In this document: positions 31,979-40,274 of the stretch, piece by piece
Layout: the number at the start of each line of letters is the position of its first letter
Numbering within the stretch: position 1 is the stretch's first letter
NCBI GenBank assembly: GCA_019749945.1
Contig: JAIEPF010000030.1
Location: 1-51,989 of the forward strand
Source of the DNA: Burkholderiales bacterium
GTDB lineage: Bacteria > Pseudomonadota > Gammaproteobacteria > Burkholderiales > SG8-41
Reading direction: 5' to 3'
DNA: 51,989 nt
Notes under the pieces: model-generated
What the model was told of the DNA's origin: nothing
Databases searched by the model: none
The model's input: the letters and a program-made list of their open reading frames with translations, nothing else
Made by a program: the position numbers and the translations under genes

Positions 31979-33493
31979 TTACGACAGTAGCTCGAGGGTA
32001 ATCAGCGCTACCAGCAGCGCGGCAACGATCGCCAGCAGCCAGCCGTTGCGCCGCTGCAGGCGCAGCAGTTCAACGGCCTGCTCGCGCAGCGCGGCATCCT
32101 GGTCTCGCGACAGGTATTGCTGCACCAGCCGCGGCAGCTGCGGCAGCAGTTCGCTCCAGAACGGCAGCTCGTCACCGATGCGGCGGGCGAGGCCGCGCCA
32201 GCCGACCTGTTCCGACATCCAGCGCTCGAGGTAGGGTTTGGCCGTGCTCCACAGGTCGAGGTCCGGATCAAGGTCGCGGCCGAGACCCTCGATGTTGAGC
32301 AGGGTTTTCTGCAGCAGCACCAGTTGCGGCTGGATTTCGATGTTGAAGCGGCGCGAGGTCTGGAACAGCCGCAGCAGCACGCGGCCAAAGGAAATTTCCT
32401 TCAGCGGTTTGTCGAAAATCGGCTCGCACACGGCGCGGATCGCGGTTTCGAACTCCTCGACGCGGGTACCCGGCGGCGCCCAGCCCGACTCGATGTGGAC
32501 CTCGGCGACGCGGCGGTAGTCGCGGCGGAAAAAGGCGAGGAAATTGCGCGCGAGGTAGTGTTTGTCGGTGTCGGTCAGCGTACCCATGATGCCGAAATCG
32601 AGTGCGACATACTGGCCCGCCGAGGTCACCAGGATATTGCCGGGATGCATGTCGGCATGGAAAAAACCGTCGCGGAAAACCTGGGTGAAAAAAATCTCCA
32701 CGCCGGCGCGGGCGATGCGCGGGATGTCGACGCCCTGTGCGCGCAGGGTGTCGACGGCAGATACCGGTGTGCCGTGCATGCGCTGCATGACCATGACTCT
32801 GGTCGAGCAGTAATCCCAGTGGATTTCGGGCACCGCGAGCAGCGGTGAATCGAGGAAATTGCGCCGCAGCTGGTTGGCGTTGGCGGCTTCGCGCATCAGG
32901 TCGAGTTCATCGTCGAGGTGGCGCGCGAATTCGGCGACGACTTCGCGCGGCTTCAGCCGTTTGCCGTCGGACCACAGCAGCTCGAGGAGTGCTGCGCCGG
33001 CATCGAGCAGCGCGACATCCTTGGCGATGACTGCGGCGATGCCGGGGCGCAGCACCTTGATCGCGATTTCGCGGCCGTCGGGCAGCGCGGCGAAATGCAC
33101 CTGGGCCACGGAGGCACTGGCCACCGGCTCGATATCAAAATGGTTGAATACCTCCGCCACCGGCTTGCCGTAAGCTTCCTGCAGGATTTGCAGGACTTCG
33201 GCGCCGGGGAACGGCGGCACATGATCCTGCAACTGGGCCAGTTCTTCGGCGATGTCCGGCGGGATCAGGTCGCGGCGCGTCGACAGCATCTGGCCGAACT
33301 TGACGAAAATCGGCCCCAGCGTTTCCAGCGCGCGGCGCAGGCGCACCGCGCGCGGCGCGGACAGGTCGCGCCAGAACAGCAAGGCGACCAGTGCGACGCG
33401 CAGCGTGCGCACGCGTTCATGCCCGAGCAGGAACTCGTCGAGCCCGAAACGCAAAGCGACGCGCAGGATTTTCAGCAGGCGGAGGATGCGCAC
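31979..33493 (-). CDS. ubiB: ubiquinone biosynthesis kinase-like protein UbiB
   Basis: A 504-residue ABC1/ADCK/UbiB-family atypical kinase or ATPase needed for ubiquinone synthesis. The family KxGQ motif is KFGQ (residues 65-68). The Ala-rich loop is seen in [10 protein letters not shown], the catalytic loop as FHADMHPGN and the metal motif as [10 protein letters not shown]-terminal hydrophobic helix ([18 protein letters not shown]) anchors it in the membrane. The start is GTG 33493. It lies downstream of ubiJ and, further up, ubiE, so the three quinone genes are clustered. Confidence 0.95.
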   Translation of the reverse strand: MRILRLLKILRVALRFGLDEFLLGHERVRTLRVALVALLFWRDLSAPRAVRLRRALETLGPIFVKFGQMLSTRRDLIPPDIAEELAQLQDHVPPFPGAEVLQILQEAYGKPVAEVFNHFDIEPVASASVAQVHFAALPDGREIAIKVLRPGIAAVIAKDVALLDAGAALLELLWSDGKRLKPREVVAEFARHLDDELDLMREAANANQLRRNFLDSPLLAVPEIHWDYCSTRVMVMQRMHGTPVSAVDTLRAQGVDIPRIARAGVEIFFTQVFRDGFFHADMHPGNILVTSAGQYVALDFGIMGTLTDTDKHYLARNFLAFFRRDYRRVAEVHIESGWAPPGTRVEEFETAIRAVCEPIFDKPLKEISFGRVLLRLFQTSRRFNIEIQPQLVLLQKTLLNIEGLGRDLDPDLDLWSTAKPYLERWMSEQVGWRGLARRIGDELPFWSELLPQLPRLVQQYLSRDQDAALREQAVELLRLQRRNGWLLAIVAALLVALITLELLS

Positions 33494-33583
33494 CCGCGCA
33501 TTCTAACCGGCCGTGAATAAAGGGAGGAGACTCAGGGTAGGAAATTCAGGGCAGGAAATGCAACTGCCAAAACAGGCGGCCGG

Positions 33584-34156
33584 TCAGCGGCTGCGCAGCA
33601 GTTCGATGCGTTTTTCGAGGCGGGCGGTGTCGTCGCGCAGCTGATCGACGTCGGCGGTAAAACGCAGGACATCCTGTTTTGCCGCGATCAGCGGCTGTTC
33701 CTCGGTCCAGTATTCGGCGAAGGAATGCGCCAGGTTGTCGCCGCCCGACTGCGCCCAGCGCTGCAGCGTGCGGCCGGATTCGGCGATGCGGTGCGCGGCG
33801 ACATCGCCGACGACTTTTGACAGGTCCTCTTCCGCATCCCAGCGCAGGTGCTGCCACAGGTGATGGATCACGCCGGCAAAGGCGGTGTCGCCGTCGATGA
33901 TGACGTCGCGCCATGCAGTGACGTCCTTTGCCGCGACGCGCAGCATCAGACCCGGGGTCAGCGTCAGCGTGACTGCGGCGGCGGCTTCGGCCGCGGCGGG
34001 CGTCACTTCGCCGCTGTCGAGCACGGTGAGACGGGTGATAAAAGGTAAACAGCGAAACGCAACGGTTTTGCCGGCGTGGGGTTTCAGTGCATCCCGTGCC
34101 CAGGCGTTGGCCCGCAGCAGATGGTTGAGCGGCGCGCCGGCAACAATGTCAAACAT
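33584..34156 (-). CDS. ubiJ: ubiquinone biosynthesis accessory factor UbiJ (SCP2 domain)
   Basis: A 190-residue protein with an N-terminal SCP2-like lipid-binding domain and a C-terminal amphipathic coiled segment (DVDQLRDDTARLEKRIELLRSR). In E. coli UbiJ binds quinone intermediates and helps assemble the Ubi complex. Placement just before ubiB fits this. The sequence is divergent among species, so the name depends partly on context. A terminator lies directly upstream, so ubiJ-ubiB should have a promoter near 34160 or be read through from upstream. Confidence 0.8.
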   Translation of the reverse strand: MFDIVAGAPLNHLLRANAWARDALKPHAGKTVAFRCLPFITRLTVLDSGEVTPAAAEAAAAVTLTLTPGLMLRVAAKDVTAWRDVIIDGDTAFAGVIHHLWQHLRWDAEEDLSKVVGDVAAHRIAESGRTLQRWAQSGGDNLAHSFAEYWTEEQPLIAAKQDVLRFTADVDQLRDDTARLEKRIELLRSR

Positions 34157-34174
34157 GAACGATGATCAAACAAC

Positions 34175-34206
34175 AAAAAAAGCGGGGCGGCGTCACGCCG
34201 CCCCGC
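34175..34206 (-). terminator. intrinsic terminator after the Tim44-like gene
   Basis: On the minus strand an 11-bp perfect stem GCGGGGCGGCG/CGCCGCCCCGC (34196-34206 and 34182-34192) with a 3-base loop is followed by seven T residues (complement of A 34175-34181). It terminates the Tim44-like transcript just before ubiJ. Confidence 0.9.
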
Positions 34207-34213
34207 CCGCTCA

Positions 34214-35083
34214 TCATGCCTGCTGAATGCCCGAGACCAGCCAGCCCGTCGCACCGCGCAGCGGTTTTTCGAGATGCCAGATTTCGGCAAACGCCTGCGG
34301 CTCGGCGTCGGCGCTTTCGCGGATCAGGCCGGAGAAATGGACGCTGACGATGTAGAGCAGGCCTTCGGTACTGACATCGAGTATTTCGGATTCCAGTGTG
34401 ACCACCTCGGTTTTGCCCTGGGCCGCGCCTTCGGCCTGCCACTGCTCCTGGACGCCGGCCAGCACATCGGGTGTCAGGAAGTCGGCCAGCGCCGCGCTGT
34501 CGCGGGCATCGTTGGCTTCCTGCAGGCGCACGAAATTCAGCCGTGCATGGCGCAGGAACTCGGCCGCGTTGAAATCCGCGGGCCAGCGGCTGTTGGTGGC
34601 TGTTGCCGTTGCCGTGGTGGCCGCCACCGAATGTGCTGCTGCGCCGCTGCCGGGCAGCGCTGAAAGGGGCTGCTGTTCATTGCCCTGGCCGCCGGCGTAC
34701 TGCAGAGGCGGATTGGCACGCCCGCGCAGCGCGCGGAAGGCCATCAGCGCGATGCCGGCGATCGCGGCGAGCAGCAGCACGCCCATCAGCGCTCCGGCAA
34801 TGCCGTTGTTCATGAACAGCGCCATCAGTCCGGCGCCGAGTGCCAGTCCGGCCAGCGGGCCCAGCCATTTGTTGCCGGTGGCGGCTGCTGCCGGTTGTTG
34901 TGCGGGGGCGCCTGCCGCTTGTTGCTGCTGCTGTTGTTGCGCCGGGGCTTTGGGGGCGGCTTGCTGCGTTGTGTTGCGCTGCATACCCAGGCTCTTGCCG
35001 CCGCCGAGACGCTTGGCCTCGACATCCGCGACGATCAGCCCCAGACCGCAGGCTGCAATCAATGCCATCAGAATTTGTTTCAT
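34214..35083 (-). CDS. Tim44-like domain membrane protein
   Basis: A 289-residue protein with an N-terminal signal or anchor (MKQILMALIAACGLGLIVADVEA), a low-complexity Gln/Ala stretch including seven consecutive Gln (about residues 49-55), two hydrophobic helices near residues 73-115, and a C-terminal Tim44-like domain (about 165-288, FNAAEFLRHARLNFVRLQEAND...). In betaproteobacteria this gene commonly lies next to ubiE and ubiJ; the function is not known. The CAG/CAA run could vary in length by slippage. The gene has its own terminator. Confidence 0.85.
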   Translation of the reverse strand: MKQILMALIAACGLGLIVADVEAKRLGGGKSLGMQRNTTQQAAPKAPAQQQQQQQAAGAPAQQPAAAATGNKWLGPLAGLALGAGLMALFMNNGIAGALMGVLLLAAIAGIALMAFRALRGRANPPLQYAGGQGNEQQPLSALPGSGAAAHSVAATTATATATNSRWPADFNAAEFLRHARLNFVRLQEANDARDSAALADFLTPDVLAGVQEQWQAEGAAQGKTEVVTLESEILDVSTEGLLYIVSVHFSGLIRESADAEPQAFAEIWHLEKPLRGATGWLVSGIQQA

Positions 35084-35152
35084 GGTGTCCTCCTGTTCAC
35101 GTCGACCCGCGGATTATAGCGATGCGCCGCCTCGGCCAGCATTAAGATAAAT

Positions 35153-35170
35153 AATAAATAAAATCAATAT
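35153..35170 (-). repeat. AT-rich motif, degenerate copy (site 6)
   Basis: The stretch AATAAATAAAATCAATAT is the reverse complement of a diverged form of the TGTTTTTATTGA motif. It sits in the 153-base gap between ubiE and the Tim44-like gene and could be part of the latter's promoter. The rest of this gap shows no clear gene or hairpin. Confidence 0.45.
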
Positions 35171-35236
35171 GTTATAAACGGCCCGCGACGGGAAAAACCC
35201 TTGTGGATCAAGCGCTTGGGCGGCTCACCGGAGGGA

Positions 35237-35971
35237 TCAGTACCGGATGCCGCGATGCAGGGCGACCACGCCGGCGGCGAGATTGAAATATTCGACGCGT
35301 TCCAGGCCTGCGTCCTGCATCATTTTTTTCAGCGCTTCCTGGTCCGGATGCATGCGGATCGATTCCGCGAGATAACGATAGCTGTCCGCATCATTGGTCA
35401 CCAGCTTGCCCAGCCGTGGCAGCACCTGGAAGGAATAAGTGTCATACAGCGGCGCCAGCGGCTGCCATACGCGCGAAAATTCCAGCACCAACAGGCGACC
35501 GCCCGGGCGCAGCACGCGGTGCATCTCGGCGATCGCGCTGTCCTTGTGCGTCATGTTGCGCAGGCCGAAAGCGACGCAGACACAATCAAAATATTCGTTT
35601 GGAAACGGCAGTTTTTCCGCATCACACTGCACGGTCGGCACGATCAGTCCGTCGTCGAGCAGGCGGTCGCGGCCGCGCTTCAGCATCGGGCCGTTGATGT
35701 CGGTGATGACCACCGAGCCGCGCGGGCCGACGCGCCGCGCGAACAACCGGCTCAGGTCGCCGGTGCCGCTGGCGACATCGAGTACGCGTTCGCCGGGGCG
35801 GGTCATGCTCTGTTCGACGGCGAAACGTTTCCACAGCCGGTGCAGGCCGGCCGACATCAGGTCGTTCATCAGATCGTAACGCGAGGCGACCGAATCAAAG
35901 ACTTCGGCGACCCTGCGCGCCTTTTCGTCTTCGGCGACCTTCTGGAATCCGAAATCAGTGGTTTTGGTCAT
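35237..35971 (-). CDS. ubiE: ubiquinone/menaquinone C-methyltransferase UbiE
   Basis: A 244-residue SAM methyltransferase that adds the C-methyl group in ubiquinone (and menaquinone) synthesis. Conserved parts are [41 protein letters not shown] motif [11 protein letters not shown], and [26 protein letters not shown] chose ATG 35971. The longer frame to 36040 translates a 7-bp repeat array ([10 protein letters not shown]) and is rejected. It lies downstream of the DUF971 gene and upstream of the Tim44-like gene. Confidence 0.96.
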   Translation of the reverse strand: MTKTTDFGFQKVAEDEKARRVAEVFDSVASRYDLMNDLMSAGLHRLWKRFAVEQSMTRPGERVLDVASGTGDLSRLFARRVGPRGSVVITDINGPMLKRGRDRLLDDGLIVPTVQCDAEKLPFPNEYFDCVCVAFGLRNMTHKDSAIAEMHRVLRPGGRLLVLEFSRVWQPLAPLYDTYSFQVLPRLGKLVTNDADSYRYLAESIRMHPDQEALKKMMQDAGLERVEYFNLAAGVVALHRGIRY

Positions 35972-35982
35972 TGGATGCGTTT

Positions 35983-36088
35983 GGTGACTGGTGACTGGTG
36001 ACTGGTGACTGGTAATTGGGATAGATGCGGGATCTGGCATTCAGGATCGTTTTTTTGCCACTTAACAATTACCAGTCACCATTTACCA
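35983..36088. repeat. 7-bp repeat arrays, inverted pair, between DUF971 and ubiE
   Basis: The left array is four perfect copies of GGTGACT followed by GGTAATT (35983-36017). The right array is AATTACC, AGTCACC, ATTTACC (36067-36088), its inverse, ending next to the DUF971 stop codon (36090-36092). The loop is about 49 bases. This is the cleanest array in the window. Confidence 0.85.
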
Positions 36089-36089
36089 G

Positions 36090-36464
36090 CTAAGCCTCTC
36101 TGGAGGCGCCGGCTTCCTGCAGGCGGGCCAGATATTGCTGCCACATTTTTTCCTGCTCCATGCCGTAGTTGTGCAGCAGGTCCCAGGAATAGATGCCGGT
36201 GTCGTGGCCGTCGGAAAACCGCAGTTGTATGGCGTACTGGCCCACCGGTTCGACGGCGGTGATGGTGACGTCTTTTTTGCCGGTCTGCAGCGTTTCCTGC
36301 CCCGGTCCGTGGCCGCGCACCTCGGCGGATGGAGAAAAGACGCGCAGGAATTCGCAAGGCAGGCGGAAGGTTTTGCCGTCGGCAAAGGAAATTTCCAGCG
36401 CGCGCGTGGCCTGGTGCAGGGTGATTTCGGTGGGTTGCGGTACGTTTTTGCTGAGTCCAGCCAT
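36090..36464 (-). CDS. DUF971 protein (gamma-butyrobetaine hydroxylase-like N-terminal domain)
   Basis: A 124-residue protein with the DUF971 pattern: PTEITLHQATRALEISFADGKTFRLPCEFLRVFSPSAEVRGHG and PVGQYAIQLRFSDGHDTGIYSWDLLH. The domain also occurs at the N-terminus of gamma-butyrobetaine hydroxylases and near Fe-S assembly proteins; its function alone is unknown. I chose Met at 36464 (MAGLSKNVPQ) by comparison with family starts; ATG 36473 and GTG 36497 are alternatives. It is divergent from phoB and sits at the head of the ubiE cluster. Confidence 0.85.
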   Translation of the reverse strand: MAGLSKNVPQPTEITLHQATRALEISFADGKTFRLPCEFLRVFSPSAEVRGHGPGQETLQTGKKDVTITAVEPVGQYAIQLRFSDGHDTGIYSWDLLHNYGMEQEKMWQQYLARLQEAGASREA

Positions 36465-36569
36465 ATCTGCCATTTCCGGAAACAGGGTGGTCGTCACATC
36501 ATAACCGAGAGCGGCAGCAGGATAAAAATCCGCTGTAAATGCAGCAGCTTAGGCGGTTTCATTGCTGCG

Positions 36570-36601
36570 CTGTCATGTGCCTGTAACAACAGGGTCATAA
36601 T
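36570..36601 (+). promoter_or_regulatory. phoB: Pho box and -10 upstream of phoB
   Basis: CTGTCAT-GTGC-CTGTAAC (36570-36587) matches the direct-repeat Pho box, with 7-base repeats spaced by 4. CATAAT (36596-36601) follows 8 bases later, the usual place of the -10 in PhoB-activated promoters where the box replaces the -35. This predicts autoregulation of phoB-phoR in phosphate limitation. Confidence 0.8.
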
Positions 36602-36633
36602 ATCGTGAGCATGAAAACCCGCAGGGAGCGCGC

Positions 36634-37320
36634 ATGGCCGCAACGATACTGGTAGTCGAGGACGAGCCGGCGATACAGGAACTGGTGGCCTGCAACCTGG
36701 AACTGGCCGGTCATCGCGCGTTGCGCGCCGAATCCGCCGAGCAGGCCTTGCGCATGGTGCGCGAGGAATTGCCCGACCTGATCGTGCTCGACTGGATGCT
36801 GCCCGGCATCAACGGCATTGAATTTGCGCGTCGGCTGCGCAGTGACAAGCGCACCCAGGCCGTGCCGCTGATCATGCTCACGGCGCGCGCGGAGGAACAG
36901 GACAAGCTGGCGGGTCTCGAAACCGGCGCCGACGACTACATCACCAAGCCGTTTTCACCGCGTGAACTCAATGCGCGGGTCAAGGCGGTGTTGCGGCGGC
37001 GTTCACCGGAAGTCACGGATGATGTCATCGAAGTGGCGGGCCTGCTGCTCGATCCCGCCAGCCACCGCGTGACCGGCAACGGCACGGCGCTGCCGCTGGG
37101 CCCCACCGAATTCCGCCTGCTGCATTTTTTCATGACCCACGCCGAACGCGTCTATACGCGCGTGCAGTTGCTGGATCAGGTCTGGGGCGACCATGTGTTT
37201 GTCGAGGAACGTACGGTGGATGTGCATATCCGGCGCCTGCGCAAGGCGCTGGAGCCCTCGGGCCATGATGCGTTGATCCAGACCGTGCGCAGCTCGGGAT
37301 ACCGCTTTTCAGTGAACTGA
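36634..37320 (+). CDS. phoB: phosphate regulon response regulator PhoB
   Basis: A 228-residue OmpR/PhoB-family regulator. The receiver domain (1-120) has the acidic pocket at Glu9-Asp10, phospho-acceptor Asp53 (IVLDWMLPG), Thr83 and Lys105 (TKPFSP). The winged-helix DNA-binding domain ends with [34 protein letters not shown]. The Pho box upstream and the phoR gene 57 bases downstream identify it as PhoB. No pst or phoU gene is in the window. Confidence 0.95.
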   Translation: MAATILVVEDEPAIQELVACNLELAGHRALRAESAEQALRMVREELPDLIVLDWMLPGINGIEFARRLRSDKRTQAVPLIMLTARAEEQDKLAGLETGADDYITKPFSPRELNARVKAVLRRRSPEVTDDVIEVAGLLLDPASHRVTGNGTALPLGPTEFRLLHFFMTHAERVYTRVQLLDQVWGDHVFVEERTVDVHIRRLRKALEPSGHDALIQTVRSSGYRFSVN

Positions 37321-37377
37321 GTCAGCGAATCCGCGACAAATCACCGTGCGATAATCGGCGCTCAAAAGGATGCGCGG

Positions 37378-38715
37378 TTGAATACTATCTGGCTTCAGTC
37401 GGCGTTGCGCCTCGCCGTGGCGGCAGGTGTCAGCCTGTTGTTATGGCCGGTTGCCGGCGTGACCGCGGCGCTTGGTTTGTTTGCTGCGTTGCTGCTTCTC
37501 ATGCTGCTGTATCACCTGCGGCATCTGGCCCGGCTGTCGCGCTGGCTGGCCGATCCAAGGCCCGAGACCCTGCCCGAAAGTTCCGGCCTGTGGGAGGACG
37601 TATTCGCCGCGTTTTACCACCTGCTGCGCCGCCAGCGGCGCAGCGAATCCCGGCTTACCGCGACACTGCAGGATTTTCGCCAGGCCGGCATGGCGATGCC
37701 GGACGGCCTGGTCATCGTCGACGGCGCCAACCAGGTTGAATGGTGCAATCCCAAGGCCGAACTGCATTTCGGCCTGGACGCGGTGCGGGATGTGGGGCAG
37801 CTGGTGACCCATCTGGTGCGTCAGCCTTCGTTTGCCGCAGCCCTTGATGCCGAAGGCTACGCCGAGCCGCTGACGCTGCGCAGTGCGCGCGGCGGCGATT
37901 TGATCCTGTCGGTGCTGATCGTGCCCTACGAAGCCAACCGCAAGCTGATCATCAGCCGTGACGTGACCGACCGCGAGCGCGTCGAGACCATGCGCCGCGA
38001 TTTTGTCGCCAATGTATCGCATGAACTGCGCACGCCGCTGACGGTGATCGGCGGATTCCTCGAAACCATTGCCGATCTGGAGACGCCGAATCCGGAACTG
38101 ATCCGCCGCTCGGTGCCGATGATGAGCGAACAGGCAAAACGCATGCAAAGCCTGGTCGAGGATCTGCTGGCGCTGTCGCGGCTGGAGTCGGCGGGCAACC
38201 CGGCGCGCGAGGAACCGGTCAATGTGCCGGACATTGCGCGTGCGCTGTATCACGATGCACTGGCGCTGTCGGCGGGCCGCCACAAGGTGACGCTGCTGCT
38301 CGACAGCACGGCCTGGGTCAGCGGTGCCGAGGATGAGTTGCGCAGTGCCTTCGGCAACCTGGTCAGCAATGCGATCCGTTACACCCCCGCCGGCGGCGAA
38401 GTGCGCCTGTCCTGGAAGTCGGACGGCAGTGACGGTGCGGTGTTTGCGGTGCGCGACACCGGTATCGGCATCGCGCCACAGCATGTGCCGCGCCTGACCG
38501 AGCGTTTTTACCGCGTGGATCGCGGGCGTTCGCGCGAAACCGGCGGCACCGGTCTCGGCCTGGCCATCGTCAAACACGTGGTCAACCGGCATGCGGCCAA
38601 ACTCGAGGTGACCAGCGAGCCGGGGCGCGGCAGTTGTTTCAGTGTGGTGTTTCCTGCCGTTCGCGTCATTGCCCGCAGTTCGACAGAGTTACCGGCCGAA
38701 GTGCGGTCGGCCTGA
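37378..38715 (+). CDS. phoR: phosphate regulon sensor histidine kinase PhoR
   Basis: A 445-residue sensor kinase with N-terminal membrane helices (about residues 8-45), a PAS-like region (about 100-195), the H box VSHELRTPL with His215, N box (FGNLVSNAIRYTP), and the G boxes DTGIGIA and [13 protein letters not shown]. As in other PhoR proteins it lacks a large periplasmic sensor domain, so it likely responds to the Pst/PhoU complex. The start is TTG 37378 with AAAGGA 8 bases upstream. It is convergent with the HIT gene, 6 bases apart. Confidence 0.94.
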   Translation: MNTIWLQSALRLAVAAGVSLLLWPVAGVTAALGLFAALLLLMLLYHLRHLARLSRWLADPRPETLPESSGLWEDVFAAFYHLLRRQRRSESRLTATLQDFRQAGMAMPDGLVIVDGANQVEWCNPKAELHFGLDAVRDVGQLVTHLVRQPSFAAALDAEGYAEPLTLRSARGGDLILSVLIVPYEANRKLIISRDVTDRERVETMRRDFVANVSHELRTPLTVIGGFLETIADLETPNPELIRRSVPMMSEQAKRMQSLVEDLLALSRLESAGNPAREEPVNVPDIARALYHDALALSAGRHKVTLLLDSTAWVSGAEDELRSAFGNLVSNAIRYTPAGGEVRLSWKSDGSDGAVFAVRDTGIGIAPQHVPRLTERFYRVDRGRSRETGGTGLGLAIVKHVVNRHAAKLEVTSEPGRGSCFSVVFPAVRVIARSSTELPAEVRSA

Positions 38716-38721
38716 TTCCGC

Positions 38722-39138
38722 TCAGCCGGACTGTTTCAATTCCGCGGCCAGCGCCAGCGCCAGTTCTGCGGCATCCGCGCCGCGCCGCGCGGCAGGCCCC
38801 GGCCGCTGGTGCACACCCCAGATCGGCTGCGGGAAGTGCGGGTCATCGACAAAACGCGGGATCACATGCCAGTGCAGATGCGCCACCATGTTGCCCAGGC
38901 TGGCGAGATTGATCTTGTCCGGATGCATCGCAGCGCGCAGCACCCGCTCTACGGCGAACACGATGCGCATGCAATGTTCGCGGTCGGCGGCGGCGAGGTC
39001 GGTCATCTCGCGAATGTGCGTGTTCCAGATCACGCGGCAGAAACCCGGATAACCCGGTTCTTCAACATGAATCACGCAGCAGCGCGCATCCTGCCACAGC
39101 ACCGTGCCGCCCGGCGCGGCGCAAAGCTCACATTTCAT
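38722..39138 (-). CDS. HIT family protein
   Basis: A 138-residue histidine-triad nucleotide hydrolase/transferase. The triad is HLHWHVIPR near residue 92. CELC near the N-terminus is the metal-site Cys pair found in several HIT proteins. It would act on dinucleotides or nucleoside phosphoramidates. ATG 39138 overlaps the DUF2817 stop as TGATG, so I reject the longer frame to 39234, which is antisense to nothing conserved and lies within the upstream gene. Confidence 0.9.
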   Translation of the reverse strand: MKCELCAAPGGTVLWQDARCCVIHVEEPGYPGFCRVIWNTHIREMTDLAAADREHCMRIVFAVERVLRAAMHPDKINLASLGNMVAHLHWHVIPRFVDDPHFPQPIWGVHQRPGPAARRGADAAELALALAAELKQSG

Positions 39139-40274
39139 CAATGCTCTCCGTGGAACAGCCAGGTCGCTGCCCGGTACACCAGGTCCGTGGCGGTTGCGAC
39201 CGCAGCTTCGCGCCAGGCCGGCGCAGCCGGACAAAGGGCTTCAAGCAGGCGCCGTTTCGCGGGATGTTCGGTATGGCCATCGCCATAATGATGCCAGCGA
39301 TTTTCTTCGCGCAGTGCATGCAGCACACGCAGCGCTGACTGCGTGCCGATTTCCTGGAGAACGAATTCGATGCGTGTATCGGGAAGCAGGCGCGGCAGCG
39401 CGGCACCCAGGCTGCCGCGCACCGTGTAGGCGCCCGGCGCAGTGCCGCCGCCGGCGAGCGGGCGTTGCAGCGCGCGGCTCAGCACCGGCATTGCCGCCGT
39501 GCCGACGCCCGGTTCGACCAGAAGCGTATCCCCGGCATGCGGACCCAGCCCGGTGTGCAGGTCGATGGCAAAAAGTTTTTCTGCATCGGCCAGTTCTGCG
39601 CGCAGCCAGTCGATGAACAGGCGCGGACCGGGTTGCAGTTCAGCGCCGCCGTAAAACAGGCCGCGTGGATAACGATGTTGTCCGTGGGCGATGGCCTGGC
39701 GCACCGCGCGCACGCCATGGCGCAGTCCGGCCGCGCCCATGCGCAGCGCGAAGGCATCGCGCTCAGGCGGCGACGCCGGATTGAGCAGCGCGTCGAGGCG
39801 TTTGTACAGCGGCGGGGCACCGGTCCAGATTCCGTTGTCGAGGTGAAAATTGCGGTTGAGATCGACGTTGTGCTCGTTGGCGCGCCGCAGCCATGCCATG
39901 CCATAGGGATTGAGCACATGCAGGAGAATCAGTGCGCCATCGGCGGGCAATGCCGGCGGCGCGGCGAGCAGGGCCAGTTGCGCGGCTGAGCCGGCGAAAG
40001 CTTCGACGCCGTGTACGCCGCTGATGTGCAGCAGGACATTTCGCGGATGGCGCGCGCCGAGCCACGCGATATCGATGGTCAGCGATTCGTCATGCGGGCC
40101 CCGAGCGGCAAGGGGCAGGGCATCGAGAGCCGCACCGGTGCGCAGCGCCGCTGCGCGGAAGCGGATGCGTGCGCCGGCATAGTCCGGCGAAAAAAAACCG
40201 CTGCCGGCGGCGCTTGCCCGGGCCGGGGTCCGCTCAAGCGGCAGTGTAGGTTGCGCGCTCGAAATTGGAGCCAC
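39138..40274 (-). CDS. DUF2817 M14-like carboxypeptidase family protein
   Basis: A 378-residue protein of the DUF2817 family, related to zinc M14 peptidases. Likely metal ligands are in ISGVHGVEAFAGSAAQ (HxxE) and the later FAIDLHTGLGPHAGD (His). Other conserved parts are NPYGMAWLRRANEHNVDLNRNF and a Glu near FVLQEIGTQSALR. It has no signal peptide, so it may act in the cytoplasm. The start is probably GTG 40274, which overlaps the end of the upstream gene by 41 bases; no ATG is available nearby. The substrate is unknown. Confidence 0.8.
   Translation of the reverse strand: MAPISSAQPTLPLERTPARASAAGSGFFSPDYAGARIRFRAAALRTGAALDALPLAARGPHDESLTIDIAWLGARHPRNVLLHISGVHGVEAFAGSAAQLALLAAPPALPADGALILLHVLNPYGMAWLRRANEHNVDLNRNFHLDNGIWTGAPPLYKRLDALLNPASPPERDAFALRMGAAGLRHGVRAVRQAIAHGQHRYPRGLFYGGAELQPGPRLFIDWLRAELADAEKLFAIDLHTGLGPHAGDTLLVEPGVGTAAMPVLSRALQRPLAGGGTAPGAYTVRGSLGAALPRLLPDTRIEFVLQEIGTQSALRVLHALREENRWHHYGDGHTEHPAKRRLLEALCPAAPAWREAAVATATDLVYRAATWLFHGEH

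Noticed and set aside
35972..36040. N-terminal extension of UbiE
   Set aside because: It reads the GGTGACT array as [10 protein letters not shown]; UbiE proteins begin near [10 protein letters not shown].
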